Part shown: positions 8,578 through 17,332 of the stretch, in pieces
Layout of the letters: the number at the start of each line of letters is the position of its first letter
Position numbering within the stretch: position 1 is the stretch's first letter
Assembly (NCBI RefSeq): GCF_000648235.2
Contig: NZ_AP017977.1
Coordinates: 1,364,001 to 1,428,000 of the forward strand
Reading direction: 5' to 3'
Origin: Neochlamydia sp. S13
Lineage (GTDB): Bacteria; Chlamydiota; Chlamydiia; Chlamydiales; Parachlamydiaceae
DNA length: 64,000 bases
The notes under the pieces: model-generated
Seen by the model: only the letters and a program-made list of their open reading frames with translations
Told to the model about the DNA's origin: nothing
The model's database searches: none
Position numbers and translations under genes: made by a program

Positions 8578-10162
8578 GATTTCCTCCTAGAAATCTAGTT
8601 GAATAATGAATGTTACTACTTAATCCAACCTCTTTGCTTCAGCCGCATTACCAGCCTTCTTCGCTACTACAGGTTGTTCCGCCCCAGTTTTTGGCATCGG
8701 TACTCTCATTCTTATGATTTTTTGTCATTTGAATTTCTCCCTTATCATCCAAGCGACTGGTTCCCGCAGTTCCGTACAAACGCCCAAATCAGACTCACGC
8801 CATCTATACGCCGGATGCCATCTACACAGTAATCAGGTATCTTGTAGATTCTTTACAGGAGATAGAAGTGCCCCTGCTTTTGACATCAAATCTCTGGTTT
8901 ACGACGCATCAACAATGGTTCAGTTTTATTCGTCTTTCTGATTCATACCTTCCAAGTTTTATCTCGACTTTTCCTTAATGCTCACCACCATTACTCTTAA
9001 TAACAGCAGCTTAAGGTGGTTTGAAGCCCGTTCCTGAAAACCGACTTCGGAGGGTCTTCTCCATCATTTGTACAGCTTATGCACAAAGCTTTTAGTTCAT
9101 GTTTAACTTCTTTGTGCGCCTGCGGCGCACCCTCGATCGTCCAACGACTTCCTGCAGCTTTGACCATATCTTGTAAAGTAACATTATTGGGACAACAAGC
9201 TATATAATAAGCTACATCGCGAGGGTCTTTCATGTTACGCCTTAATAAAAGCCAACGTGTCCACCCTTCAGGGCTATCTGAATTGACTTCTAGACGATAC
9301 CAATGATAATAACGTTCGCCTTTCGCTCCTTTTCCTGCCGATAAACTCTGCCAATCTTTTGGCTTAATTTTTGCAAGAAAGTGGCTGACTGGACTTCGAT
9401 CAAAGTCTACGCTCACATGGTAATTAGAGGGTACAGCTAATATATAAGGGCAGCATTCTTTCTCTAGATAAGCTCTTAAAGGATAAACTCCATATACCTC
9501 GTCTCCCACTACCCATGAGGGCCTGATCCCATGGCCGAAAGCTCGCTGTAGCATCAACATGGCTAATTGTATTTTCGTTTTGAATTTAACTTCTTTAGGT
9601 ATACCAGCTCTTGCTCTACGTTCTTCATCTAAAAACCATTCTTCAGGGATATATAGCTCTCGATCAATTAGTACGTGGCCTTGGTTAGTTGCATAGGAAA
9701 GGAAAACCCCTACTTGGCAATTTTCAATTCTTCCTGCTGTTCCACTATATTGTCTTGCCACTCCTACTGAATGCTTACCTTTCTTTAAAAAACCCGTCTC
9801 ATCTATAGCTAGTATATCGCCTTCTTTATCTTTCAACACTTTCATTTGCAACCTATCTCTGATGGCATCTGCTTGCCATAAACCACGGCGTAGTAGATGT
9901 TGAAAAGCATACGGGGTTTGTAAGCCGGCCTCTTCTGCCAATTGCCAGGTATTTTTACGTTCTGCTTTGCTCATTAACCCCCATGTATATTGCAAAGCTA
10001 CTTGTCTAGCTTCTTCTCGGCTAAAAAAAGGCCTTAAAAATAGAGCTAGCTCTTCTTTTTTTTGTTTTATAGTTTGGTTTATTGCTTTCAATTCCATACC
10101 TTACCTCCCTACTTAACAAATAAAATAGCATACTATATTTTTTATTACCCCTGTAGTACTAA

Positions 10163-10553
10163 GCCTGCTATAGTAAAATATCCTACCCTTTTGGATTTAC
10201 CTGCACCAACACTTAAAGGCTATACCCCGCACACCTCAATTGCCGAAAAGTTTGAATCCATCATTCGTTTAGGATTTGCTAACACCCGCATGAAAGACTT
10301 TTATGACATCTGGCTATTGATTCAACAATTCGATTTTGAGCGCGACGAACTGAAGCTCATCATTCAGCAAATTATCAAGAATCGTGGCACGATTGTTAAA
10401 AGCTCTCCCATAGCATTTGAGGAAGCCTTTTATAATCATTCACTAAAGCAAGATCAATGGAAAGCCTTTCTGAGAGATATTTCTCATAAAGTTATACCTT
10501 TAGAACAAGTTATCCTTGATTTAAGAAATTTTTTCAGTGACCTTATCTTTTAG
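10163..10553 (+). pseudogene. AbiEii-type nucleotidyltransferase toxin, C-terminal remnant
   Basis: From the IS701 edge an open plus frame encodes KYPTLLDLPAPTLKGY, SIAEKFESIIRLGFAN and RMKDFYDIWLL, which are hallmarks of the C-terminal half of AbiEii/AbiGii toxins (type IV toxin-antitoxin or abortive infection). The N-terminal nucleotidyltransferase core is absent. The sequence left of the element nest (before 2514) does not look like its missing half, so the gene was probably truncated before the IS701 insertion. It ends at TAG 10553. Confidence 0.75.
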
Positions 10554-10740
10554 AATAGGAATACTATAAATATACACTACATGCAATTGAGTTAATGTGT
10601 TAAATCTCTTCTTAGTGATCTTCAGCAACCGTCGCTGGACCCTAGCTTTTTTAAACAAAATGTAGGCTTATAAGCTTACGGAAAACATCCTAAACATCCT
10701 AAACATCTTTTTAACTCTATTTACATCTAACGCATTAGTT

Positions 10741-10810
10741 ACAAAGGTTGGCAATAAATATTTTTTGTTCAACGGTAATGTAATTAGTTGCTTAGCTTAA
10801 AGTCAGCCAT
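10741..10810 (-). pseudogene. Degenerate copy of the Nudix gene 3' end
   Basis: This stretch aligns by eye over about 70 bases with the 3' part of the Nudix gene at about 11570-11645 in the same orientation; both share ACAAATATTTTTT/ATAAATATTTTTT, GGTAATG and GCTTAGCTTA/GCTTGGCTTA. The toxin-antitoxin genes lie between the remnant and the real gene. The rest of 10554-10943 shows only short direct repeats (ACATCCTAA twice near 10685-10702) and no gene. Confidence 0.45.
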
Positions 10811-10870
10811 TTTATATTCTCTTCTGTTTTTTCCTTTGATAAAATATAATATGCCACTTTAGCTTCTCAT

Positions 10871-10910
10871 ACGTTTCGATTATGCTATTGATTAACATTT
10901 GTACAAACGT
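10871..10910. promoter_or_regulatory. Possible antitoxin operator (palindrome)
   Basis: A perfect palindrome TTTGTACAAA (10898-10907) lies about 36 bases before the Phd antitoxin start, and ACGTTT/AAACGT arms (10871-10876, 10905-10910) enclose it. Phd-type antitoxins commonly repress their own operon through such palindromes. Function here is inferred from position only. Confidence 0.35.
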
Positions 10911-10943
10911 GAGTATTGCTGATAGACATTAAGAGGTAAAAAT

Positions 10944-11201
10944 ATGAATACTAGAAAAGCTTTTTCTCAAGCCCGGAGCGAGCTAACTACAATCGTCAAT
11001 CATGTAGCTTTTTGCCATGATCGATATATTTTAACTCGTAATGGTAAAGATTTGGCTGCTATAGTGCCTATCGAAGATCTAGAAATGCTAGAGGCAATAG
11101 AAGATGAGCGTGATATCGAGGTAGCGCGACGTGTAGACGAAGATATCAAAAAGCATGGCACAGTCAAATGGAAAGAGATTAAAAGAGATTTTGGATTGTG
11201 A
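10944..11201 (+). CDS. Phd/YefM-family antitoxin
   Basis: An 85-aa protein with an AGAGGT ribosome-binding site upstream. It begins with a Phd-like DNA-binding segment (RSELTTIVNHV, then RYILTRNGKDLAAIVPIEDLEML), typical of YefM/Phd antitoxins, and ends in a charged helical tail that would bind the toxin. Its stop overlaps the GTG of the following toxin frame (GTGA), the usual coupling of such pairs. The antitoxin is intact while the toxin is not, so the module survives at most as a repressor or immunity relic. Confidence 0.8.
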   Translation: MNTRKAFSQARSELTTIVNHVAFCHDRYILTRNGKDLAAIVPIEDLEMLEAIEDERDIEVARRVDEDIKKHGTVKWKEIKRDFGL

Positions 11202-11455
11202 TTTACGAGATTGAATTGAGTCGTATTGCACATAAAAGCATGGCTAAAATCCCCAAAAAAGAGCTTAATCGCATTCGGAGTAGGCTTGAAGCTCTCTCAT
11301 TAGATCCCGTCCGGAATATCTAAAAAAGATTCGAGGGGACGATATATAGAATTCGGAACGGAAATTATCACATTCTCTATAGAATATTTGATACCAAGCT
11401 TTACGTTTTAATAGTAGACATAGATCATAGGAAAGATATCTATAAAAAATTTTAA
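11198..11455 (+). pseudogene. RelE/ParE-type toxin, double frameshift
   Basis: The frame starts at GTG 11198, overlapping the antitoxin stop, with IYEIELSRIAHKSMAKIP typical of RelE-like toxins. It hits TAA at 11321 after LSLDPVRN. The adjacent frame supplies RPEYLKKIRGD across the gap, and the original frame then resumes with YRIRNGNYHILYRIF and DIDHRKDIYKKF, the conserved RelE C-terminus. One lost base near 11309 and one gained base near 11340 would explain this. The encoded mRNA interferase is presumed inactive; two sequencing errors are the alternative. Confidence 0.75.
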
Positions 11456-11519
11456 ATATCTATTGATTTGTGGATGATCTGCTATCGCTTGTGAAACTAC
11501 TTTTTTACTAACTATTATT

Positions 11520-11539
11520 CAAGGGATAATTGCCCCTTG
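11520..11539 (-). terminator. Hairpin after the Nudix gene
   Basis: CAAGGG and CCCTTG arms enclose an 8-base loop just past the Nudix stop. It is followed on the minus strand by an AT-rich stretch without a clean T run, so it is a weak terminator candidate for the fabF operon. Confidence 0.35.
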
Positions 11540-11550
11540 GATGAATGCAT

Positions 11551-11973
11551 CTAAATTTCCGAGACAATTTGCAAAGCCTGGCGACAAATATTTTTTCCTT
11601 GATCAAAGGTAATGCAATCAGCAGCTTGGCTTAGCGGCACCCATTGTACAGCTTTAATCTCTTCTTCCATTCTCTTTACTTCCCCTGCTACCTGGGCAAT
11701 ATAGTAAATAACAGTCTTATGAATGAGTACACCTTCAAATTTGAAGTAAAAGCTTTCTTCAAAAGTTTGATCAGATAGAAGCTTGCAAACCTTTAAACCG
11801 GTTTCTTCAAACAACTCTCTTTGAGCTGCTTCCCAAGCACTTTCTTGGGAATCAGGATGACCTTTAGGAAAACCCCAATGTCCCGCGTGCGATTGGACAA
11901 GCAGGACATGCCAGCCATCTTCAAGCTGAGCTAGAGGAACAATGCCGTAGGAATATTCTTTCTTCGTAGCCAT
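11551..11973 (-). CDS. Nudix hydrolase, Ap4A-hydrolase type
   Basis: A 140-aa protein with a complete Nudix box at residues 38-60 (G-x5-E-x7-REL-x-EE-x-GL). The short single-domain layout with GHWGFPKGH before the box fits bacterial diadenosine tetraphosphate hydrolases. The Chlamydia trachomatis gene in the same position (CT771, after fabF) is an Ap4A hydrolase as I recall. Its ATG overlaps the fabF stop (TGATG), so it is translationally coupled. It would remove Ap4A or similar nucleotides in the cytoplasm. Confidence 0.85.
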   Translation of the reverse strand: MATKKEYSYGIVPLAQLEDGWHVLLVQSHAGHWGFPKGHPDSQESAWEAAQRELFEETGLKVCKLLSDQTFEESFYFKFEGVLIHKTVIYYIAQVAGEVKRMEEEIKAVQWVPLSQAADCITFDQGKNICRQALQIVSEI

Positions 11974-13220
11974 CAGGGATGGTAAGCTCCTAGCACGATA
12001 GTGGCGTTATGACCGCCAAAGCCAAATGTATTGGAGATAGCAATGTTAATATCCTTTTTTTCCGCTACTGTCGGTATATGAAATTCTAAATCGGGTTCAG
12101 GATCTTCCAAGTTTATACTCGGATGAACCCATCCTGATTCAATCGCTTTGGCTGTAACGACAGCTTCCATAGCTCCTGCAGCCCCTAAGCAATGTCCAAT
12201 CATCGATTTGGTCGAATTCATGATGATTGAGCTAGGTTCTTTGAAAACTTTTTTTAAAGCACGCACTTCCGCCATATCGCCTGCAGGAGTCGAAGTACCA
12301 TGAGCATTAATATAATCCACTTCCTCAGCTTTTATGTCTGCATCCGCTAAAGCATTACGTACGCATAAAGCTACCCCTTCACTATCAGCGCGAGGCTCGG
12401 TAATGTGATAGGCATCACATGACATACCCCCTCCTAAATACTCCGCTATGATTGGAGCTCCTCGGGCTAAAGCATGCTCCAAACTTTCAATAATAAAAGT
12501 TCCTGCGCCCTCTCCCATTAAGAAACCATCACGACCTCGATCCCAGGGACGAGAGGCTTTTTCTGGTTCATCATTACGCTGGGACAAGGCTTTGCATGAG
12601 CAAAAGCCCGATAAGCCCATCGGGATAATAGGAGCTTCAGAACCGCCACAGATCATTAAATCTGCCTCACCTTTGCGAATATGGTTAGCTGCTGCAATGA
12701 TCGCATTATTTCCCGTAGCACAGGCTGTCGAAACAGAATAATTAGGTCCCATAAAGCCTATATCCATGGCAAGCATAGCTCCACCCATGTTGGTAAGAAT
12801 ATAGGGCACAAAGAAAGGACTGACCCATCGCTGGCCTTTTTGTATGAGCGTCTGAACGCCTTGACAGTAGACATCCATTCCCCCCATACCAGAGCCTATA
12901 ACGACACCACAACGCTCTTTATTAAGCTTTGCTATAACCTCAGGACTAAGCTGACTTGCTTCCAAAGCTTTTTTTCCTGCCACTAATGCATAAGCAATAT
13001 TTTTATCAATGCGACGTGCTTGCTTTTTATCAATATAGTCACCAGATTCAAAATTCTTAATTGAGGCAGCTATGCGAGTAGGATAGTCTTCACAAGGAAA
13101 ACTTGTAATCAAGGAAGCTCCACTTTTGCCGTCCAATAAAGATTGGAAATAATCATCTACCTCGTTACCAAAACAAGAGACGATACCCATACCAGTAATA
13201 ACAATACGTTTTTTCTTCAT
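11973..13220 (-). CDS. fabF: 3-oxoacyl-[ACP] synthase II
   Basis: A 415-aa condensing enzyme of fatty acid elongation, joining malonyl-ACP to acyl-ACP. The catalytic Cys167 lies in VSTACATG, with His307 in INAHGTSTPAGD and His343 in MIGHCLGAAGA, the usual Cys-His-His triad. Length and N-terminal RIVITGMGIVS match FabF. It sits between rsfS and the Nudix gene, an order shared with Chlamydia. Confidence 0.97.
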   Translation of the reverse strand: MKKKRIVITGMGIVSCFGNEVDDYFQSLLDGKSGASLITSFPCEDYPTRIAASIKNFESGDYIDKKQARRIDKNIAYALVAGKKALEASQLSPEVIAKLNKERCGVVIGSGMGGMDVYCQGVQTLIQKGQRWVSPFFVPYILTNMGGAMLAMDIGFMGPNYSVSTACATGNNAIIAAANHIRKGEADLMICGGSEAPIIPMGLSGFCSCKALSQRNDEPEKASRPWDRGRDGFLMGEGAGTFIIESLEHALARGAPIIAEYLGGGMSCDAYHITEPRADSEGVALCVRNALADADIKAEEVDYINAHGTSTPAGDMAEVRALKKVFKEPSSIIMNSTKSMIGHCLGAAGAMEAVVTAKAIESGWVHPSINLEDPEPDLEFHIPTVAEKKDINIAISNTFGFGGHNATIVLGAYHP

Positions 13221-13237
13221 GAAATGACTTAAACCTT

Positions 13238-13603
13238 CTAATTTTCCTTCACGTTAATGTGAAGATCCACAATTTTTGCTTGTTGCCATAGCTGCTCCAG
13301 TGCATATCTTTCTCGTAATTCTGGAATAAAAAGATGAATGATGATTTCCCCATAATCCATCACTAACCAATCAGGAGCTTTAATCCCCTCAATATGGAGA
13401 AGTTCATCCCCTCCTAGGGTCATCACCTCTTCGATTGTTTTTGCTATGGATTTAACATGACGATCAATATTCCCTTCAGCGATCACATAGAAATCGGTCA
13501 TCGTAGAAAAATCGCGAACATCTAAAGCGAGTATGTTAAAACCCTTTTTATCATAAATAGTTTGAGCGATTAAATCTAAGTTTTTTAAAACAGTTTTTGA
13601 CAT
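13238..13603 (-). CDS. rsfS: Ribosomal silencing factor RsfS (Iojap family)
   Basis: A 121-aa protein with the family core DFYVIAEGNIDRHVKSIA, DWLVMDYGEIIIHLF and a C-terminal RYALEQLW. RsfS binds L14 and blocks subunit joining when nutrients are short. It lies 17 bp before fabF and 14 bp after nadD, so the genes form one operon. nadD-rsfS is a very common bacterial pair. Confidence 0.95.
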   Translation of the reverse strand: MSKTVLKNLDLIAQTIYDKKGFNILALDVRDFSTMTDFYVIAEGNIDRHVKSIAKTIEEVMTLGGDELLHIEGIKAPDWLVMDYGEIIIHLFIPELRERYALEQLWQQAKIVDLHINVKEN

Positions 13604-13617
13604 ATTCTTTTAAGTTT

Positions 13618-14253
13618 TTATTTTTGTCCTGGCCTAGAAGAATATAAATGATTTTGATATATGTAGTCTATCACTTTCGCAGGGACCAAATGGCCAATAT
13701 ACAATCCTTGTGAAACTCTTTCACGTATGCGGCTCGCGCTGATTTCCATTACGTAGGTAGAAGTCATTCCCGTTTGGAGAGCTGCGCAAATCTCTGGATC
13801 TCCTTCCCAAATAATAGGTTGTTCTGAAGCATACCGTCGGCAGATAAAAGGTGTAGCTAACGTAAGAATCTCTTTAGCCTCCTTCCAATGAACAAAGCTA
13901 AAGGCAGTATCTTCACCCATAATTAAGTAAAATTTACTTGGATATGCTTCTTTTTTTTCCTCCTTAATAATTTCACGTAAAGTATCAATAGTATAAGAGG
14001 GTCCGGGACGCTCCAATTCATAAGGAATGATGCCAAAATAGGGAAGTTCCTGCAGAGCAATTTCTAGCATTTTGAGACGGTGATAAGCCAAAGTAGGTTC
14101 TGCGCCTAACTTGTCAGGATTGACTAACGCCGGGCAAAACCATATTTCATCGAGTTGATGAGCTTCCATAATTTCTATAGCAGTATTTAAATGTCCAAAA
14201 TGAATAGGATCAAAAGTACCACCATATATTCCTACATGCTTATGAATACGCAT
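13618..14253 (-). CDS. nadD: Nicotinate-nucleotide adenylyltransferase
   Basis: A 211-aa nucleotidyltransferase with the GGTFDPIHFGH signature at about residues 10-20 and the C-terminal ISASRIRERV (SxSxxR) motif. It converts nicotinate mononucleotide and ATP to deamido-NAD. It heads the rsfS-fabF-Nudix run; no strong ribosome-binding site is seen before the ATG. I do not recall nadD at this place in Chlamydia, so it may mark a difference from the Chlamydiaceae. Confidence 0.93.
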   Translation of the reverse strand: MRIHKHVGIYGGTFDPIHFGHLNTAIEIMEAHQLDEIWFCPALVNPDKLGAEPTLAYHRLKMLEIALQELPYFGIIPYELERPGPSYTIDTLREIIKEEKKEAYPSKFYLIMGEDTAFSFVHWKEAKEILTLATPFICRRYASEQPIIWEGDPEICAALQTGMTSTYVMEISASRIRERVSQGLYIGHLVPAKVIDYIYQNHLYSSRPGQK

Positions 14254-14879
14254 TTAAAGCTTACGTCCCATGGTTAATTTTGTAATATTAAAAGAGTTAA
14301 GGGTTTCCCTTTATCAGCGTTTTATTCCTATAGTATGTTTATGAGCTTGGCAAAGAAATAAATTTAATTTCTCCTTCTAGTTTTATCTGGCCAAACGCCC
14401 ACACGCTCTAAAAAAGTATAAAAGTATGCCTTTTCCCATCAAGCCTTTTTAATATAACTATTAACATACGACCTCAAATTTTAAAATTATTTTATTTTTC
14501 ATAGCAAAAAACGTTTTATTTTACCCTCTTGCCTGGGTATTAAAGTGCTAAATCATTTTGATGTTGCTAAAAGTCACCAAAACCTGTTGGCTATTGACGG
14601 AAACATATCGGCGTAACTGTTAAGATCTCTTATCGCTATTAAAAAATTTGTATACTTGTACAAGGCAATTCGCTGTAGGCTTTTTACTCTTTTTCCTTAC
14701 TCTTATCAGGCCAATCGCTGTATTCTTACATTAAAAAGATAATGATACGCTTTTGAGCTGCTCTTTATGCAATCGCCTGCTATATAAAAGCCCCTTCTTA
14801 AGTAGTGAGATAGCTTTTAGAGGGTTGGGTATGGAGGCTTAGTTTTTTAAAGCGTATGATAAAATGAACAAACATTAAT
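14254..14879. other. Intergenic, no gene seen
   Basis: About 630 AT-rich bases with stops in all frames. I see no tRNA, IS end or clear coding remnant. The minus-strand promoter of the nadD operon should lie at its left end. Confidence 0.4.
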
Positions 14880-15554
14880 TTAAATAATTGGCCATTGATT
14901 TTGACGGCACATGGCCTTTAAGCGTCGATCTGGGTTGACGCCCACAGGATTTCCAACTGCGTAAAGAAGGGGTAAATCTAAATAGCTATCTGTGTAAGCA
15001 GTCACATTAGCTTTAACGATTTGCAATTCTTTTAAAAGTAGCTCGAGAGCTTGAGCTTTTTGAGGACCTTCCATTACCTGGGTAATATGAGTAAAATCAC
15101 CCTCTTCATTTTTTTGATAAATCGTAGAACTCCATCTATCAACGCCTAGCCTCAACGCCACTTTTTCCACTAAAAAATTTGGTGAACTAGAAAATATGGC
15201 AGTATATGATCCTTCATTTTTAGCTTCTAATAGCTTTGAAAAGACGGGATGATAGATAAGCTTGTCCAGTTGCTGTGATAAAAATTTGGTGGCATGCTCA
15301 TTAACAAGGGCTACGGAAAGGCCATAAAAAAAGCATTGAAAAGTAGATTCATGCAAGTTTTTTAGGCTAATGAGTCCAAGCTTAAACCTTAAATATAGGA
15401 AAGATAGACGGATCATTCGGTGAAAAGAAAGGACCTTTTCACGAAAAAGATAGATGCCAAAAAAGAGACTGCAATTTTTGCGAAGAAGTGTATGGTCGAG
15501 ATCAAAAACAACTAGGCTATTTTTTCTTTTGGAATTGCACAATTTTGTTTTCAA
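14880..15554 (-). CDS. HAD-superfamily phosphatase (HAD-IB, SerB-like)
   Basis: Motif I is FDLDHTLL, motif II the serines of AIFSSSPN, motif III the Lys in GPQKAQAL and motif IV TDSYLDLPLL, which together define a HAD-IB phosphatase; substrate unknown. The first start codon in frame is TTG at 15554, overlapping the preceding gene by 38 bp; another TTG is at 15542. No ATG precedes motif I, so the start is uncertain. Coupling with the upstream coiled-coil gene is likely. Confidence 0.8.
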   Translation of the reverse strand: MKTKLCNSKRKNSLVVFDLDHTLLRKNCSLFFGIYLFREKVLSFHRMIRLSFLYLRFKLGLISLKNLHESTFQCFFYGLSVALVNEHATKFLSQQLDKLIYHPVFSKLLEAKNEGSYTAIFSSSPNFLVEKVALRLGVDRWSSTIYQKNEEGDFTHITQVMEGPQKAQALELLLKELQIVKANVTAYTDSYLDLPLLYAVGNPVGVNPDRRLKAMCRQNQWPII

Positions 15555-17238
15555 TTTCTTGAATGCCTTGGTTGATTTTTTCTAAGCGCTCTTTTTCAGA
15601 CTTTATCAACTCGTTATTATTCATGGCTTTCTCAAAATCTAAACCTGAAACTCCTCCAGCTTTGCGCAAAGACTCTAGCTGTACTTTTATCGCTTGTCTA
15701 CGTTCTTTTCTTTGTTTTAGAACCTCACGAAGTTGCTCAATAGATTGACGATCATCCTCGGACAATGAAAGTAAAGCTTGTTCCTCTTTATCTGAAAGAA
15801 CATCGGTGATTAAGCTACGTAAAGATTTATAAAGGCGCTCTACCTCTTGCTTTTCAAATTTATTAAAAGAAGAATTCTGTATTTTCTGAGCAAGCTCATC
15901 TCTAGCTGCTGCTAGCTCTTGAGCTTCTAAAGAACGAGCATTATTGCCAAGCTGTTCGATTTCATTTTTTACTTCTTCTATTTTAGCTTTACGTTGCCTT
16001 TCTTTTTCTTGCTCATGTTGAAGGCGCACTTGCTCGTGTGCTTTCTGTTTTTCTAAAATCTGATCTTTTACGCCAAACATTTCGCTTCTTAGAGCTTTGA
16101 TTTCATCTCTTCCCAGTTCAACATTTCTCATAAACTTAGAAATCTCATCTAAATGCTTATAAGCTTGATCATCCGATAATCCTGAAGACTCATATTGCTT
16201 TTTAAGCTCATGTATTTTGGCTTGGACCAGATAAAAATTTTGCTTAAAAGTAGCTTTTAGCTGGGCGCGTTCTTTTTTGCGTTCTTTTTCGGCTAATTTG
16301 ATTTTATCCCAACATTCGCTAAGACGCATTCTCGTGTGGGTAAAGGCATGTGTGTTAAGGGTTAAAACCTTAGCAATTCCTTGCAGGTCTTTAATTTCTT
16401 CTCTTAATGCAAATAAAGAATCATCAAAGTTACCTTTAAAGCTATCTTCAATAAATGCTTCCACATCATCGCTAAATGTTTGGCTTACCTCTTTGATAAG
16501 CTCTTTCCTTAAAGGAAAAACTTGATCGCCTATTTCAGAAAGCCTTTGGAAAAACTTATTTTTTTGTCTTATACGCATGTCCGTTTTAATAAGTTCTTTG
16601 CGTAATGCATTCACGCGAGAAGCTTGCACATTAAGCAAATTAAGTCTTTTTTGAGTGTCTTGATAAAATAGCGCTTTTACAGAAAGCCTTGTGGGGATAG
16701 GACCTAAGTCAGGATTGGCAATTTTAGTGACTTGCTCTTCAAACAGCTTTATATCGTTTTCTAAAGCTACGATTGCTATTTCAATTTGTTCGGCTGCAAA
16801 AGAGCTTTGTTCATCCAACATCTCTTTTAGACGGCGGGCTTCTTTGGAAAGCTCGCTATATTTTGTCCACAACTGGGTACGTACAAGGGGAGAGAGGTTT
16901 TCTTTAAAGAGTTGCAAGCAAATATTGCGCACTTCCCAAAAGGCTTTGAAATGAGGGGCCCCGCTTTGGGCTAAAGAGCTTTCCATAAAATCTAAAGCAT
17001 ATTTAACCTTAGCGTCTACTTGAAGTAAATTTTCCATCTCTTGCATAAACTCATCGAGATGGGGATTATGCTTTTTTTCTACCACAGGCTCTTCACTAAT
17101 TTCTTGCTCTGCCTCTTCTAAAGAAGGGGTTGGTAGGCATAGTTCTTCGCCTTCTGGATTAACCGAGGATAGGAATTTCTCATCTTGATGAGGTGTCGTT
17201 TCTTGTATATTTTGATTTTTACTTTCTAAGTCGCTCAT
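15517..17238 (-). CDS. Large coiled-coil protein, chlamydial CT768 type
   Basis: A 573-aa protein made almost wholly of charged heptad-like helices (Glu, Lys, Gln and Leu rich) from about residue 55 to the end. The N-terminal 50 residues are acidic and disordered-looking. It has no signal peptide or membrane segment. Position between miaA and the rsfS-fabF block matches the gene known as CT768 in C. trachomatis, as far as I recall, whose function is unknown. A cytoplasmic scaffold or nucleoid role is possible but not shown. Confidence 0.75.
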   Translation of the reverse strand: MSDLESKNQNIQETTPHQDEKFLSSVNPEGEELCLPTPSLEEAEQEISEEPVVEKKHNPHLDEFMQEMENLLQVDAKVKYALDFMESSLAQSGAPHFKAFWEVRNICLQLFKENLSPLVRTQLWTKYSELSKEARRLKEMLDEQSSFAAEQIEIAIVALENDIKLFEEQVTKIANPDLGPIPTRLSVKALFYQDTQKRLNLLNVQASRVNALRKELIKTDMRIRQKNKFFQRLSEIGDQVFPLRKELIKEVSQTFSDDVEAFIEDSFKGNFDDSLFALREEIKDLQGIAKVLTLNTHAFTHTRMRLSECWDKIKLAEKERKKERAQLKATFKQNFYLVQAKIHELKKQYESSGLSDDQAYKHLDEISKFMRNVELGRDEIKALRSEMFGVKDQILEKQKAHEQVRLQHEQEKERQRKAKIEEVKNEIEQLGNNARSLEAQELAAARDELAQKIQNSSFNKFEKQEVERLYKSLRSLITDVLSDKEEQALLSLSEDDRQSIEQLREVLKQRKERRQAIKVQLESLRKAGGVSGLDFEKAMNNNELIKSEKERLEKINQGIQEIENKIVQFQKKK

Positions 17239-17332
17239 GGAAATTCTTAAAGATATATGTTTAATGGAATTTTAGAGCAAAATCATAGCTGATTTACCCT
17301 TTTCGGTAAAGCTCTTTAAAAAACAATAATAA

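Larger units (their letters stand above)
5739..9130 (-). mobile_element. Group II intron with maturase ORF, inside IS701-type transposase
   Basis: The intron reads on the minus strand from GTGCGCCGCAGGCGCAC (5' end, 9130) to the 3' end at about 5739. Domain V is at 5779-5812, 34 nt with well-paired arms (GAGCGGTA/TACCGTTC), followed by a domain VI-like hairpin. The 5' RNA domains occupy about 8600-9130, a stretch with no gene. The maturase gene lies in domain IV and is split by an IS at 6220-7726. Without that IS the intron is about 1.88 kb, normal for the class. The host transposase is in the same orientation, so splicing could restore it. The 5' region resembles the 643-bp mini introns (shared run CAAACCACCTTAAGCTGCT). 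Confidence 0.85.
5361..10097 (-). pseudogene. IS701-family transposase, split by intron and frameshifted
   Basis: The 5' exon runs from ATG 10097 (ribosome-binding site GGGAGGTAAGGT) to 9131 and carries the IS701 hallmarks IDETGFLKKGKHSVGV and RQYSGTAGRIENCQVG. It ends in GSRWTIE. The 3' exon resumes at 5738 with [19 protein letters not shown], so intron removal gives the family-typical WTIEECFEASKG join in frame. Downstream an 8-base homopolymer (plus-strand T8 at 5585-5592) shifts the frame, and the expected C-terminus (ARRLVIYAH ... WRRKHQAS) continues in another frame to 5361. Catalytic acids are present, but the gene needs both splicing and frame repair. Confidence 0.85.
5359..10158 (-). 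mobile_element. IS701-type element interrupted by a group II intron
   Basis: Tips TACTACAG (5359) and its inverse CTGTAGTA (10151-10158) bound the element. A 4-bp duplication CTAA flanks it: 10159-10162 on the right, and on the left 2514-2517, now separated from the tip by the IS5-type insertion. A CTAA duplication fits the YTAR-type targets of the IS701 family. Removing the intron and the IS within it leaves a normal-sized element of about 1.4 kb. Confidence 0.8.

Noticed and set aside
8599-8941. Small plus-strand ORFs right of the reverse transcriptase
   Set aside because: They overlap the 5' RNA domains of the group II intron on the opposite strand and have no family or ribosome-binding site.
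17280-17330. TTTACC/GGTAAA hairpin as a terminator before miaA's 3' end
   Set aside because: Stem of six pairs, no T run on either side, and it lies between co-directional genes of one apparent operon.
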